DNA from: Streptomyces sp. H27-H5
GTDB taxonomy: Bacteria; Actinomycetota; Actinomycetes; Streptomycetales; Streptomycetaceae
Assembly: GCF_026627505.1 (NCBI RefSeq)
Contig: NZ_JAPNLK010000044.1
Location: 1-64,000 of the forward strand
DNA length: 64,000 nt
Reading direction: 5' to 3'
The position numbers and the translations under genes were made by a program. Of this stretch, positions 8,463 to 16,210 are shown one piece after another (within the stretch, counting starts at the first letter, position 1; every line of letters starts with the position of its first letter). The notes below the pieces were generated by a model. The model saw nothing but the letters and a program-made list of their open reading frames with translations, was not told the origin of the DNA and made no database searches.

Positions 8463-8557
8463 TTACCGGTTACCGGTTACAGGCCCTGTGAGCGCCGGTT
8501 CGGGGCTACCGAGGCGGGGTTCGGCCGCGTCTGGGCCTGTAACCGGTAACCTGTAAC
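8463..8557. repeat. inverted GGTTACC repeat array; candidate clt or operator
   Basis: The left arm at 8463-8485 holds tandem TTACCGG units and ends in AGGCC. The right arm at 8534-8557 is its near-perfect inverted copy (GGCCTGTAACCGGTAACC). It lies in the intergenic gap within the transfer genes. TraB proteins of Streptomyces plasmids bind short repeated clt sequences, so a transfer-locus role is plausible. A repressor operator is the alternative. Confidence 0.5.
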
Positions 8558-8573
8558 CGGCGCGAACGGTCGC

Positions 8574-8789
8574 TCAGCGTGACGAGCCGATGTCGGCGAC
8601 TGTGTCGTTCGCGGTCTGGAAGACCGATTCGAGAGTGCCGCGAATCTCTTCGCTGAACGGCGTGTACGGGAGGAAGATCCCGGAGGCGATCAGCATCAGG
8701 CTGATTGCCATCTGCTTTCCCTTGGTCTTCTTGAACGTGAAATACAGGGCCCAGCAGAACAGAATGAGGGCGAAGAACTGGAGCGTCAT
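8574..8789 (-). CDS. small membrane protein of the transfer module
   Basis: A 71-residue protein with two predicted membrane helices (LQFFALILFCWALYFTF, then a second starting MAISLMLIASGIFL) joined by a Lys-rich loop, and an acidic polar C-terminus. AICEs and Streptomyces plasmids carry several such small Spd-type proteins that help spread the element between hyphal compartments. ATG 8789 is preferred over GTG 8798 because AAGGG is correctly spaced only for the former. It starts two bases past the upstream stop. Confidence 0.68.
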   Translation of the reverse strand: MTLQFFALILFCWALYFTFKKTKGKQMAISLMLIASGIFLPYTPFSEEIRGTLESVFQTANDTVADIGSSR

Positions 8790-8790
8790 T

Positions 8791-9417
8791 TCAGGCACCC
8801 TTCTCGAAGGTGAATCCCTTGTTGTTCACGGGGACGGCCGCACTGGAACCCGAAGACGCGGGCGCGGAGAGCTTCTTGTAGGCGATCAGTCCGCCGCCGC
8901 CGATGAGCGCCACCCACAGCCAGGGGCTGGACGCGATGTCGCCGCCGGCGCCGGCGGACTCCTTGGCCTTGGGGGCCGAGGTTCCGCCGAGGGTCGGGGC
9001 GTCGCAGGCGGGGATCCTCGCGACGTCGTAGGAGGCGGCCTTGGCGACGGCCGCCGCCCGGATCTTGCTGCACTCCAGGTAGACGGCCATCTCCCGCTCG
9101 TAGAGCGTCTTGGCCGCAGCTTCCATCGTCTGGGCCCGCTGCTTGTCGGCCTCGACCTCGACCAGAGCATGCGCGGCCTTCTCCTGGGCGCGGGCACGGT
9201 CCTGGGCGGCCTGTTCGCCCTGCATGCTGGTGACGGCCACGACCGTGCCGCACACCGCGAGGACCGCGATCGTGCCGGACACGGCGAGAGCGGCCGTGTT
9301 GCGGCGGACCCCGCCGAGCTTGCCGATCGTGGTCGAGAACTTGGACGACGTGCTGGGCTTGGCCGGGGCCTCGGGGTTCAGGCGAGTGAACTCCTCGTCC
9401 CAGTCGATTCCGGACAT
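8791..9417 (-). CDS. membrane protein with coiled coil, Spd-like
   Basis: A 208-residue protein. A soluble N-terminus of about 40 residues leads to a membrane helix (TAALAVSGTIAVLAVCGTVV). A charged coiled coil (about 65-125), a Gly/Ala-rich stretch and a second membrane helix (WLWVALIGGGGLIAY) before a short tail follow. The long helical region between two membrane spans suits a spreading or scaffold protein. It lies directly upstream of the 71-residue membrane protein. Role inferred from context only. Confidence 0.68.
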   Translation of the reverse strand: MSGIDWDEEFTRLNPEAPAKPSTSSKFSTTIGKLGGVRRNTAALAVSGTIAVLAVCGTVVAVTSMQGEQAAQDRARAQEKAAHALVEVEADKQRAQTMEAAAKTLYEREMAVYLECSKIRAAAVAKAASYDVARIPACDAPTLGGTSAPKAKESAGAGGDIASSPWLWVALIGGGGLIAYKKLSAPASSGSSAAVPVNNKGFTFEKGA

Positions 9418-9454
9418 GGCGGTTCCCTCCTTCCAGTGCTGGGGCCGTACAAGG

Positions 9455-9697
9455 TCAGAGCCGGTTGGACTCCAGGGCGAAGAACAAGGTGGTCGCGCGC
9501 TCCATCTCCGGGTGATCGGCGATCACGTACCGGCGAAGCGCCTGGAAGGCGTCGTAGCGAGTCGTCCCGGGCGGCGGGGTGTAGGTGCCGCTCTGCGTCA
9601 TCGACGCCCGGCCGGGCAGCTCCAAGGTCAGCGTCCAGAAGTGCGAACCCTGTGCGGCGGGGGTCGGGGTGGTGGTCTGTGCGTGGGGCGTGGTCAC
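9455..9697 (-). CDS. hypothetical AICE protein (80 residues)
   Basis: An 80-residue soluble protein. After a Thr/Pro-rich N-terminus comes a compact domain with alternating strands (SHFWTLTLELPGR, GTYTPPPGTTRYDAFQAL) and a helix, reminiscent of a small alpha/beta fold. I do not recognise the family. It is carried in the same leftward string as the transfer proteins, with a 37-base gap before the next gene. Confidence 0.6.
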   Translation of the reverse strand: MTTPHAQTTTPTPAAQGSHFWTLTLELPGRASMTQSGTYTPPPGTTRYDAFQALRRYVIADHPEMERATTLFFALESNRL

Positions 9698-9724
9698 GTG
9701 AATCTCCTGATCGGGTCGGGGTGG

Positions 9725-10060
9725 TCAGGCGGCGGCGCGCTGTTCGGGGAGGTCGTGGCAGGCCACGCACATGCCGAGCGAGGCCGGGATGACGTAGGGG
9801 AGGTGGTCGCGGCATACGGGGCACCGGCGGCGGGCCGCGTTCGCCTTCTCCAGGGCCACCCAGCGATCGGGGGTCATGGGCCGGACTGGCTTCGCGAGGT
9901 CGATCCGGTAGAGGTAGGCGACCAGCGGGCCCCGCCGTCGGCGGGGCCGCTCGACCTGGGCGGCGACGTCCTGGCCGCCGGGTCGGAGCCCGGCGGCGCG
10001 GAGTTGGCGGCGGGTGGCCAGCCCGTCCGGCGCGAGGCGCCAGGAGTAGCGGGGGGTCAT
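9725..10060 (-). CDS. RRQ-motif zinc-binding AICE protein
   Basis: A 111-residue basic protein. The N-terminal segment reads RRQLRAAGLRPGGQDVAAQ, the conserved core of the actinobacterial RRQRL-motif zinc-binding family. Near the C-terminus CPVC and CVAC supply a four-Cys zinc site. The family is common on AICEs and its function is unknown. It overlaps the stop of the DUF2637 gene (ATGA), which couples their translation. Confidence 0.72.
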   Translation of the reverse strand: MTPRYSWRLAPDGLATRRQLRAAGLRPGGQDVAAQVERPRRRRGPLVAYLYRIDLAKPVRPMTPDRWVALEKANAARRRCPVCRDHLPYVIPASLGMCVACHDLPEQRAAA

Positions 10061-11121
10061 CGGGGGCTTTCTTCCTGGGCCATGAGGGTGGCCCAGGCGC
10101 CCCGGATTCGGGATTCGCCGCCGGTGAATCCGGACTCGCGAAACGCCGTGACGGTCTGCCGGTAGGACAGGGGCGGGTCGTCGGAGTAGCGCACGTGCCG
10201 CAGGACGACCACGATCTGTTCGTCGGTCAGGGGCTCGCCGATCAGCGGTGTGGGGACTCCGGCGATGGCGGCGACCTGGTGGAGCGTCACGGGTGTGACG
10301 GCGGGCGTGACGCCCTCCCCTTGCGGGAGGCTCGGCGGGTCGTTGACCTGCGTGTCTTCCCCGTCACGCCCACCCGTGACGGCCGCCTCCGCAGGGGCCC
10401 GTTCGGGCGCCGGCGGGAGGGCGGGAGTCACGGCCGCCGTGACGGCGTCACGGCCACCCGTGACGGGCTCGGCGGGGGGTGTGACGGTGATCGCGAACAT
10501 GTCGCCGAGGGCGACGTCCGCGCCGGTGGTGATCCGTTCCCGCTGGACGTCCAGCAGCCGCGCGCCGAGGGTGACGTCCGCGGTGCCGACCTTGCGGGCC
10601 AGGCGCCACGACGTCCGGTCCGACCGCTTCCGAATCTTCTTGTCGGGGTGGTTGGCGGCGCGGGCCCGGTGGTAGGCCAGGGCCTGGACCACGGCCGCCG
10701 CCCGGGCTTCGGCCTCGGCATCGCGTCCGTCGATGTGGACCACGATCCGGCGGGCCAGGAAGGCCATGCCCTCGGCCGACACGGACATGCCGAGCGGGGT
10801 GATCGCGTAGATGATCGTGCGGGGCCCATCCGGGGCGGCGACGGCGGACATGACCGACGCGGCCGCCGGCAGTGCCCACAGCCCGGCGCGGACCACGGCC
10901 GGGGACGACTGCCCCAGCATCGTCAGCCCCAGCAGGACCAAGGCCAGAACGGCGGTCGCGCCTTCACCCGCGGCGACGGCGCCGAGGGCGGTGCCGGAGT
11001 TGTAGACGCCCCTGATGTTCGAGTAGGTGCCGTATCCGCCGGCCGCGCCCGTGGCGAGCATCGGGGCGAACGCGACGCCGAGGACGACCTTCTGGGCTCC
11101 CGTCAGCGGGCGGCCGGTCAC
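10057..11121 (-). CDS. DUF2637-type membrane protein of the transfer region
   Basis: A 354-residue protein with four hydrophobic segments in the first 150 residues, then a basic DNA-binding-like segment (RARAANHPDKKIRKRSDRTS), a Pro-rich linker and a C-terminal winged-helix-like domain ending near GFTGGESRIRGAWATL. This is the layout of the AICE DUF2637 proteins, thought to act in transfer or spreading. GTG 11121 is chosen because it overlaps the upstream stop (GTGA); the longer reading is a shadow. Confidence 0.72.
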   Translation of the reverse strand: MTGRPLTGAQKVVLGVAFAPMLATGAAGGYGTYSNIRGVYNSGTALGAVAAGEGATAVLALVLLGLTMLGQSSPAVVRAGLWALPAAASVMSAVAAPDGPRTIIYAITPLGMSVSAEGMAFLARRIVVHIDGRDAEAEARAAAVVQALAYHRARAANHPDKKIRKRSDRTSWRLARKVGTADVTLGARLLDVQRERITTGADVALGDMFAITVTPPAEPVTGGRDAVTAAVTPALPPAPERAPAEAAVTGGRDGEDTQVNDPPSLPQGEGVTPAVTPVTLHQVAAIAGVPTPLIGEPLTDEQIVVVLRHVRYSDDPPLSYRQTVTAFRESGFTGGESRIRGAWATLMAQEESPR

Positions 11122-11396
11122 CGGCCTTCCCCGTTCACGGGCAGGCGCTTGAACGGGGTGTAGGTGATCGGGTAGCCGGCGGAGCGCTCGCGGATCTGAC
11201 TCGCGGCGAGCCACGGGTCACGACTGTGCTTGAGGTTGGCCTGCACGGTGCTCCGCACGATTCCGGCGCGGTGTTCGAGCAGCTGCCGGTAGGCGTCCTC
11301 GTCGGCCGCCGCGAGCGACGGCAACGGCACGTCCAGCGCGTCCGCGACCGCCGCGAGGAGATCCGCGTAACCGGCCCTCAAGGTGCTCTCTTTCAT
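11118..11396 (-). CDS. hypothetical AICE protein (92 residues)
   Basis: A 92-residue soluble, mainly helical protein. It begins MKESTLRAGYADLLAAVADALDV and has a Tyr/Pro-containing C-terminal segment (YPITYTPFKRL). It overlaps the DUF6284 stop and the DUF2637 start by four bases, so it belongs to the same translationally coupled string. Proteins of this kind are common between DUF6284 and DUF2637 genes on AICEs. Function unknown. Confidence 0.68.
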   Translation of the reverse strand: MKESTLRAGYADLLAAVADALDVPLPSLAAADEDAYRQLLEHRAGIVRSTVQANLKHSRDPWLAASQIRERSAGYPITYTPFKRLPVNGEGR

Positions 11397-11662
11397 GCCG
11401 CGTCACCCGCGACCTGCGTACCGGAGGAGCGGTTGGCCGCGTCCCGGCGGGCGGTCATCACCCGGTGGTGAGCCCGGCGGATCCGGCGGCCGTCGAACGC
11501 CGACGCCGGGCGGTCCAGCAGGACGATCAACGCGTCCAGCAACTCGACCTCGGCCAGCACGATGGGCATCTCGGCTTCGATCGCGTTCAGCTCCGAATCC
11601 GACGGCTCAAGGCCGTCCGACCACGGGGTAACGACGCTCTGAAGTGCAACGATGGACTTCAT
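11393..11662 (-). CDS. DUF6284-family protein, first gene of the leftward transfer operon
   Basis: An 89-residue helical protein with SELNAIEAEMPIVLAEVELL, then LDRPASAFDGRRIRRAHHRV and a basic tail. This Glu-rich helix followed by a RRxRRAHxxV segment matches the DUF6284 pattern. ATG 11662 is preceded by AAGGAG at eight bases. As the first gene after a long operator-rich region it marks the promoter-proximal end of the operon. Confidence 0.72.
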   Translation of the reverse strand: MKSIVALQSVVTPWSDGLEPSDSELNAIEAEMPIVLAEVELLDALIVLLDRPASAFDGRRIRRAHHRVMTARRDAANRSSGTQVAGDAA

Positions 11663-11820
11663 GGGTCTTGCTCCTTCTGTGGAGGAACGGGACTCGGCAG
11701 CCCTCGGCGCGGGAACGCCGGGGGCTGCGCTGCGTTGGGGGTGGAGCGGGATGGATCTCGGCTCCCCGCAACCCAGCCCGTACGGCGCGGAAGCGCCGGA
11801 CGGTCGGAGGAGGCAGCCGA

Positions 11821-11844
11821 CCGGGGGCGCCATGGCGCCCCCGG
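11821..11844. promoter_or_regulatory. 24-bp perfect palindrome
   Basis: A perfect 24-bp palindrome centred on CATG, with inner core GGGGGCGCCATGGCGCCCCC. It lies 160 bp upstream of the DUF6284 start. It could form a hairpin in the leader or bind a dimeric regulator. Confidence 0.55.
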
Positions 11845-12387
11845 AAGGGAAGGGCTGTGCGAGCGGGGTCGGGCGATGAAGCCCCGGGGTCGCTCACACG
11901 GCGGTCGATCGGTGACGCGAGGGGCGCGGCCGGCCATACCGGTCCAGTACGGCGGGCGCCCGCGGATGTCGGTGGAGCACAGCAGCCTCCACAGCGGAGG
12001 GGCAAGGCTTCTGCCGGCGTGCCGTTGCCACGGCGTCCAGCCCCGAGCCTGGGAAGTCGGGTGCGTCATCGTCACTGCTCTGACGCCAGCAGGGCGGCCG
12101 TGGTCAGGTGGCACCCGCACGGCTGACCCCCCGAAAAGGGAGGGATGATCCGTGCGGATGTTCTCCAGAGCTGCACACGAGCAAGGTGCCGCCAGGGCGG
12201 CCCTTACCCGGCCGCCGCAGGAGCGAGGACTCTCACCCCGCCAAATCGCACTCTGTTGAGTTCTCAAGGAAAAGCCAGTGGCTCTCCGACGGGTGCGGTA
12301 ACCCCGAAGGGCTCCTCGTGAGAACGGGACACGCCGGACACCAAATGCGGTACTGCGGGCACATCGGATCTAGGCCCTCGCGGGCCA

Positions 12388-12428
12388 TCTGGTGCGCACC
12401 AGAAGCATTGCATTTGGTGCGCACCAGA
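12388..12428. promoter_or_regulatory. pair of palindromic operators, 25 bp centre to centre
   Basis: TCTGGTGCGCACCAGA at 12388-12403 and TTTGGTGCGCACCAGA at 12413-12428 are two nearly identical 16-bp palindromes. The GGT...ACC cores and the spacing suit cooperative binding of a GntR-type dimer. The GntR-Nudix fusion encoded at 13722-14579 is the obvious candidate. Confidence 0.6.
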
Positions 12429-12518
12429 TGCAAGCCCCTGAAACGTTCGGGGCTTGCCGGTGTCGTTCCGGTGTGACTTCAGGAAACGGCTCAGACGGGG
12501 GGTCTCGGTAGCCAACAG

Positions 12519-12584
12519 GGGTTAACCTCAAGGGTGTTAACCCGCTCCCACCTGCGGTGATTTGATTAAGCCCTCCGCAGGTGG
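12519..12584. promoter_or_regulatory. two further inverted repeats upstream of the HTH regulator
   Basis: GGGTTAAC at 12519-12526 is inverted as GTTAACCC at 12536-12543. CCACCTGCGG at 12548-12557 is inverted as CCGCAGGTGG at 12575-12584. The second ends 24 bases before the regulator start, a position that suits autoregulation. Confidence 0.5.
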
Positions 12585-12607
12585 CACGGCCGTCGGAGGC
12601 GATCCAC

Positions 12608-13738
12608 GTGGGCAAGGGATTACGAGCAGTTCGTACCGCGCGGGGGTGGTCGCAAGAGCGGCTGATCTTCGAGATGGAGCGCTACGCGCGGCAGCACATG
12701 TTGAACGTCGCTTCGAGCGCGAGCCTGAAGACGTACGTGTCGGAGTGGGAGAACGGCCGGCGGGCAATCACGGAGCGGTACGCCGTGATTCTTCGACCGT
12801 TGCTCGGGGTAACGGACGCTGAACTGGGCGGCGAGCCTGCACGTTCAATCCCCCAGCAAGCAGATGGCTACGAAGACTTGTTGAGCCGGATTGACGCGGC
12901 GCGGAGCCTCAGTGACTCCATGGTGAGCACGTTCATGGACCAGACCGAGCTATTCCGGACCGTGGACCGGGAGATGGGCGCATCGGGCCTTGTAGACCAG
13001 ATGGGCGACCACCTGACGAGGATGAAAGACGCGCTCACTTTCGCCGTCCTGCCAGGAGCACGCCGTCCCATCGCGACGGCATTGGCCGGGGCGGCGACGC
13101 TGGCGGCCTGGCAGGCGCTGGATGCTGGTTCCGTGGAGCGCGCCTGGCGGCACTACGAGCTGGCGAAGAGAGCCGCGCAGGACGCCGACGCGCCCCAGTA
13201 CCTGGCACACGCTATGGGCGAGCAGGCATACGTCCTAGGTGATGCGGGCCGCCCCGAGATGGCTGTAGAGCTGATTCGTGACGCGCAGCGCACTCACGCA
13301 GAGCGGCAGTCGCCTCGCCTTAGGGCTTGGCTGAGCGCGGCTGAAGCCGAGCTGTGCGCTGCCGCTGGTATGCACGACGATTCAAGGCATGCGCTTGACC
13401 GGGCGGCTGCCTCGCTGCCGCAGGGTGCGGACGCCCGCGACTCCGACATGCTGAGCATCTTCCTGAACGCGGACCACTTGGCGCGCTGGCGGGGGAACGT
13501 ACTGGCGCTCTTGGGGGACGGCTCGGCTATGGACGACCTATACGCGTCGCTCCAGGCGACGGACCCCACGTTCGTCCGCGCCAAGGCAGGTCTGCACAGC
13601 GACTTGACGCAGGCCCACCTTGCCCGCGGCGAATTCGACGAAGCCCGCTCGAACCTCCAGCAGGCGCGACTGCTGGCGAACCGCACGGGATCCGTGCGGC
13701 ATCGCCGACGCGTGGAGTTGCTTACGGGGCGGCTGTAG
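12608..13738 (+). CDS. XRE-type HTH regulator with TPR-like C-terminal domain
   Basis: A 376-residue protein. An N-terminal helix-turn-helix (GLRAVRTARGWSQERLIFEM ... SLKTYVSEWENGRRAI) occupies about residues 3-65. Helical TPR-like repeats (EQAYVLGDAGRPEMAVELI, RGEFDEARSNLQQARLLAN) fill the rest. Such two-part regulators are common in Streptomyces, often sensing a peptide or small ligand. GTG 12608 is chosen because GGAGG lies eight bases upstream. Its 3' end overlaps the convergent GntR-Nudix gene by 17 bases. It probably controls the divergent AICE operon. Confidence 0.78.
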   Translation: MGKGLRAVRTARGWSQERLIFEMERYARQHMLNVASSASLKTYVSEWENGRRAITERYAVILRPLLGVTDAELGGEPARSIPQQADGYEDLLSRIDAARSLSDSMVSTFMDQTELFRTVDREMGASGLVDQMGDHLTRMKDALTFAVLPGARRPIATALAGAATLAAWQALDAGSVERAWRHYELAKRAAQDADAPQYLAHAMGEQAYVLGDAGRPEMAVELIRDAQRTHAERQSPRLRAWLSAAEAELCAAAGMHDDSRHALDRAAASLPQGADARDSDMLSIFLNADHLARWRGNVLALLGDGSAMDDLYASLQATDPTFVRAKAGLHSDLTQAHLARGEFDEARSNLQQARLLANRTGSVRHRRRVELLTGRL

Positions 13739-14579
13739 CCCGCGATGCGAGGACGTGCAGCAGGGCGACCAGAGTTCCTGACCCCATGAGTTTCCCTTCG
13801 GCCATAAGGCCGGGGATGTCGGTCAGGGGCACCCAGGCAATCTGCCCAGCCTCCTCGATGTCCGTGGGTTCGCCCACCTTCACCGCGCCCCGCGCGACGA
13901 AGATCTCGTGAGGCGAATCAACCATGCCGATCATGGGCTGATAGGTCACGACGTGCTCGACCTCCGTCGGGCGCCAACCTGTCTCTTCCTCGGTCTCCCG
14001 CGCCGCCGTGGTTGCCGCATCCTCGCCGACATCCACGATCCCGCCGGGAAGTTCCCACCCCCACTGCTGCGGGACGAAGCGGTAGCGCCACAGCATCAGG
14101 ACACGCTGCTGCTCATCGATCACAGCCGTGATCGCCACATGATGGAGACGCACCACGTGGTGCTCGAACCGCTCGACCCCGGGCGGCTCGACGTCGACCA
14201 GGTCGAGGTTCACCCACCGATTCTCGTAAACCGTCCTGCTGCCATGGATGGTCCAGGGCTCCAGCTCTGCCGGTGTGGCGACGGTCTCGCCACCCACAAC
14301 GCGGTACGAACTGCGGTCGTACGCCTTGATGAGCCGCTCGCTCGCCAGCCGCGCGAGCACCTGGCGCAGGGCTGTGCGGCCGATCTCCAGCTCGGCGCTC
14401 ATGGCTCGCTCGGAGGGAAGCTTCTCGCCGGGGCCGTACTTCCCCGAGTCGATCCACGACCGGATCGTCTGGTAGACCCTCGTCGACTTCGGTCCCATCC
14501 TCAGAGCACTCTCCCCGTTCGTCGCCTGGTGGTGACCAGCGTAGTCGGGGGGAATCACGGAGGGCTCAGCCATGCTCAT
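13722..14579 (-). CDS. GntR-type repressor fused to a Nudix hydrolase domain
   Basis: A 285-residue fusion. A GntR winged helix (about 30-100; GEKLPSERAMSAELEIGRTA) precedes a Nudix domain whose box GGIVDVGEDAATTAARETEE is complete, including the catalytic REtEEEtG. In pSAM2 the GntR repressor KorSA and a Nudix protein are encoded separately and both belong to the control of excision and transfer. Here both parts are one polypeptide, so DNA binding may be coupled to a nucleotide ligand. ATG 14579 follows AGGAG closely. Confidence 0.8.
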   Translation of the reverse strand: MSMAEPSVIPPDYAGHHQATNGESALRMGPKSTRVYQTIRSWIDSGKYGPGEKLPSERAMSAELEIGRTALRQVLARLASERLIKAYDRSSYRVVGGETVATPAELEPWTIHGSRTVYENRWVNLDLVDVEPPGVERFEHHVVRLHHVAITAVIDEQQRVLMLWRYRFVPQQWGWELPGGIVDVGEDAATTAARETEEETGWRPTEVEHVVTYQPMIGMVDSPHEIFVARGAVKVGEPTDIEEAGQIAWVPLTDIPGLMAEGKLMGSGTLVALLHVLASRATAAP

Positions 14580-14764
14580 CTCTCTCCTGATCTGACGTGA
14601 GGGCATCGCAAGGGCGGGCACCTCCGAGAATGCCCAGGGCTGATGATGGACATGCCGACTGGACGTGGCTGTAGCCAATCCCCTGGCCAGCAGGGCCCCC
14701 CGACTGTCGGGCCACGGGCCCAGAGAGTCAGATGAAGGCGCAGGCACGCGATCGGTCTGTTAGC

Positions 14765-14860
14765 CGCCGCACGTAATGCTGACCTTGTGCACAAATGCCG
14801 GAATCTTTGAAAGTGATGCAAAAAGGCAGTCGGGCCGGATATCGTCCCAGCTCAGAAAGC
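14765..14860 (+). promoter_or_regulatory. putative CRISPR leader
   Basis: About 95 bp with below-average GC (for example CTTTGAAAGTGATGCAAAAA) immediately before the first intact repeat. The opposite end of the array carries decayed repeats, so this is the leader side, where transcription starts and new spacers would be added. The remaining gap 14580-14764 shows no gene and holds the promoter side of the GntR-Nudix gene. Confidence 0.6.
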
Positions 14861-16105
14861 CTGCTCCCCGCACCCGCGGGGATGACCCCGTGGCAAGTAC
14901 GACCCACCAGCAGGCATCCCCCTGCTCCCCGCACCCGCGGGGATGACCCCAAGAAGCCGGTTTCACTTAGTCAGTGGCGCGTCTGCTCCCCGCACCCGCG
15001 GGGATGACCCCGCGACCTGGGCAGACGTCCTCGCCAAGTACGCCTGCTCCCCGCACCCGCGGGGATGACCCCTGTGGGCTCGCCGCGCCGCGGTTGCGGT
15101 ACTCCTGCTCCCCGCACCCGCGGGGATGACCCCGAAACTTGGAGATGTGTCAGTGCAGTGCCGACCTGCTCCCCGCACCCGCGGGGATGACCCCAGGACC
15201 ACCGGGATGAGGGCGCGGTGGGGGATCTGCTCCCCGCACCCGCGGGGATGACCCACCGCACCACCCCGGGCGTCCCGGCAGTGGCCACTGCTCCCCGCAC
15301 CCGCGGGGATGACCCCTCGTGTGGCTGACTGGCTTGGCTGGAGTGTGGCTGCTCCCCGCACCCGCGGGGATGACCCCCGGCAGTACGCCGGCATCCCGGA
15401 CACCGGCCCCTGCTCCCCGCACCCGCGGGGATGACCCCGGGAAGTCGGCCTTTCTTGACGCGCTTATCCACTGCTCCCCGCACCCGCGGGGATGACCCCG
15501 GCCAAGGCCTACTGGACCCGCTGATCCCGGACTGCTCCCCGCACCCGCGGGGATGACCCCCCACCCCCTTCTACGGAGACGCCAACAGCCCCCTGCTCCC
15601 CGCACCTGCGGGGATGACCCCGCACAGGCCCTGCGCGAGGCGCTGGAGGTGGTCTGCTTCCCGCACCCGCGGGGATGACCCCTGCGCGTTCATAGCCACG
15701 ATCGGAAGGCCGCCCTGCTCCCCGCACCCGCGGGGATGACCCCAGGTGCTCAAGCGTGGCGATCGTCAACACGGTCTGCTCCCCGCACCCGCGGGGATGA
15801 CCCCTGGACCACGCCATCGCCGCGACGCCGGGCGGTCTGCTCCCCGCACCCGCGGGGATGACCCCGCCACCCTGAAGTGGGTCGCGGAGACCAACTGCTG
15901 CTCCCCGCACCCGCGGGGATGACCCCGTGTGGCCCGGGACACCGGACTACCCCTGACTCTGCTCCCCCCACCCGCGGGGATGGCCCCGGCTCCCAGCTTG
16001 TGGTGCTCGACTTCAAGCGCTGCTCCCCGCACCCGCGGGGATGCCCCCCAGCCGACCCGCCAACCGAAAGGCCGCCCGATCTGCTCCCCGCACCCGCGGG
16101 GATGA
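14861..16105 (+). CRISPR. type I-E-like CRISPR array, 21 repeats, 20 spacers, no cas genes nearby
   Basis: Repeats are 29 bp, starting CTGCTCCCCGCACCC and ending GGGGATGACCCC, with the CCCCGC/GCGGGG stem of type I-E repeats. They recur at an exact 61-bp period from 14861 to 16081, so every spacer is 32 nt. Repeats 13 and 14 have single substitutions, repeats 19 and 20 have several, and repeat 21 breaks off after GATGA, which places the old end on the right. No cas gene occurs in the window; processing would need Cas proteins encoded elsewhere. Confidence 0.97.
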
Positions 16106-16150
16106 AGCCGAATACTCGTGGCTGTGGCCAACCTCCGGCCAGCATGACTG

Positions 16151-16190
16151 CCAAAGAGCAGGTGTGAGAGCCAAAGACCCAGGTGAGAGC
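16151..16190. repeat. imperfect 20-bp direct repeats beside attR; possible integrase arm sites
   Basis: CCAAAGAGCAGGTGTGAGAG at 16151-16170 is followed directly by the related CCAAAGACCCAGGTGAGAGC at 16171-16190. Repeats of this size next to a tRNA-derived core are typical of arm-type sites for tyrosine integrase or Xis. Confidence 0.4.
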
Positions 16191-16210
16191 AGGGAGCAGT
16201 TACGCCACGC

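Larger units (their letters stand above)
11663..12607. promoter_or_regulatory. 945-bp divergent control region, no gene seen
   Basis: No frame here has convincing codon bias. It separates the leftward DUF6284 operon from the rightward HTH regulator and contains at least five palindromic sites, listed separately. A TTGAG-TT-CTCAA element at about 12257-12268, within CACTCTGTTGAGTTCTCAAG, resembles a sequence recurrent in Streptomyces intergenic regions. Promoters for both directions should lie here, but I cannot place -10 boxes with confidence. Confidence 0.6.

Noticed and set aside
14971..15910. Long minus-strand frames with repeated GVIPAGAGS / GHPRGCGEQ peptides
   Set aside because: They are translations of the CRISPR repeats; the repeat-spacer period explains the open frames.
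14890..16080. Spacers targeting the prophage in this window
   Set aside because: I compared several spacers by eye with the terminase, portal and tail genes and saw no match; a proper search could differ.
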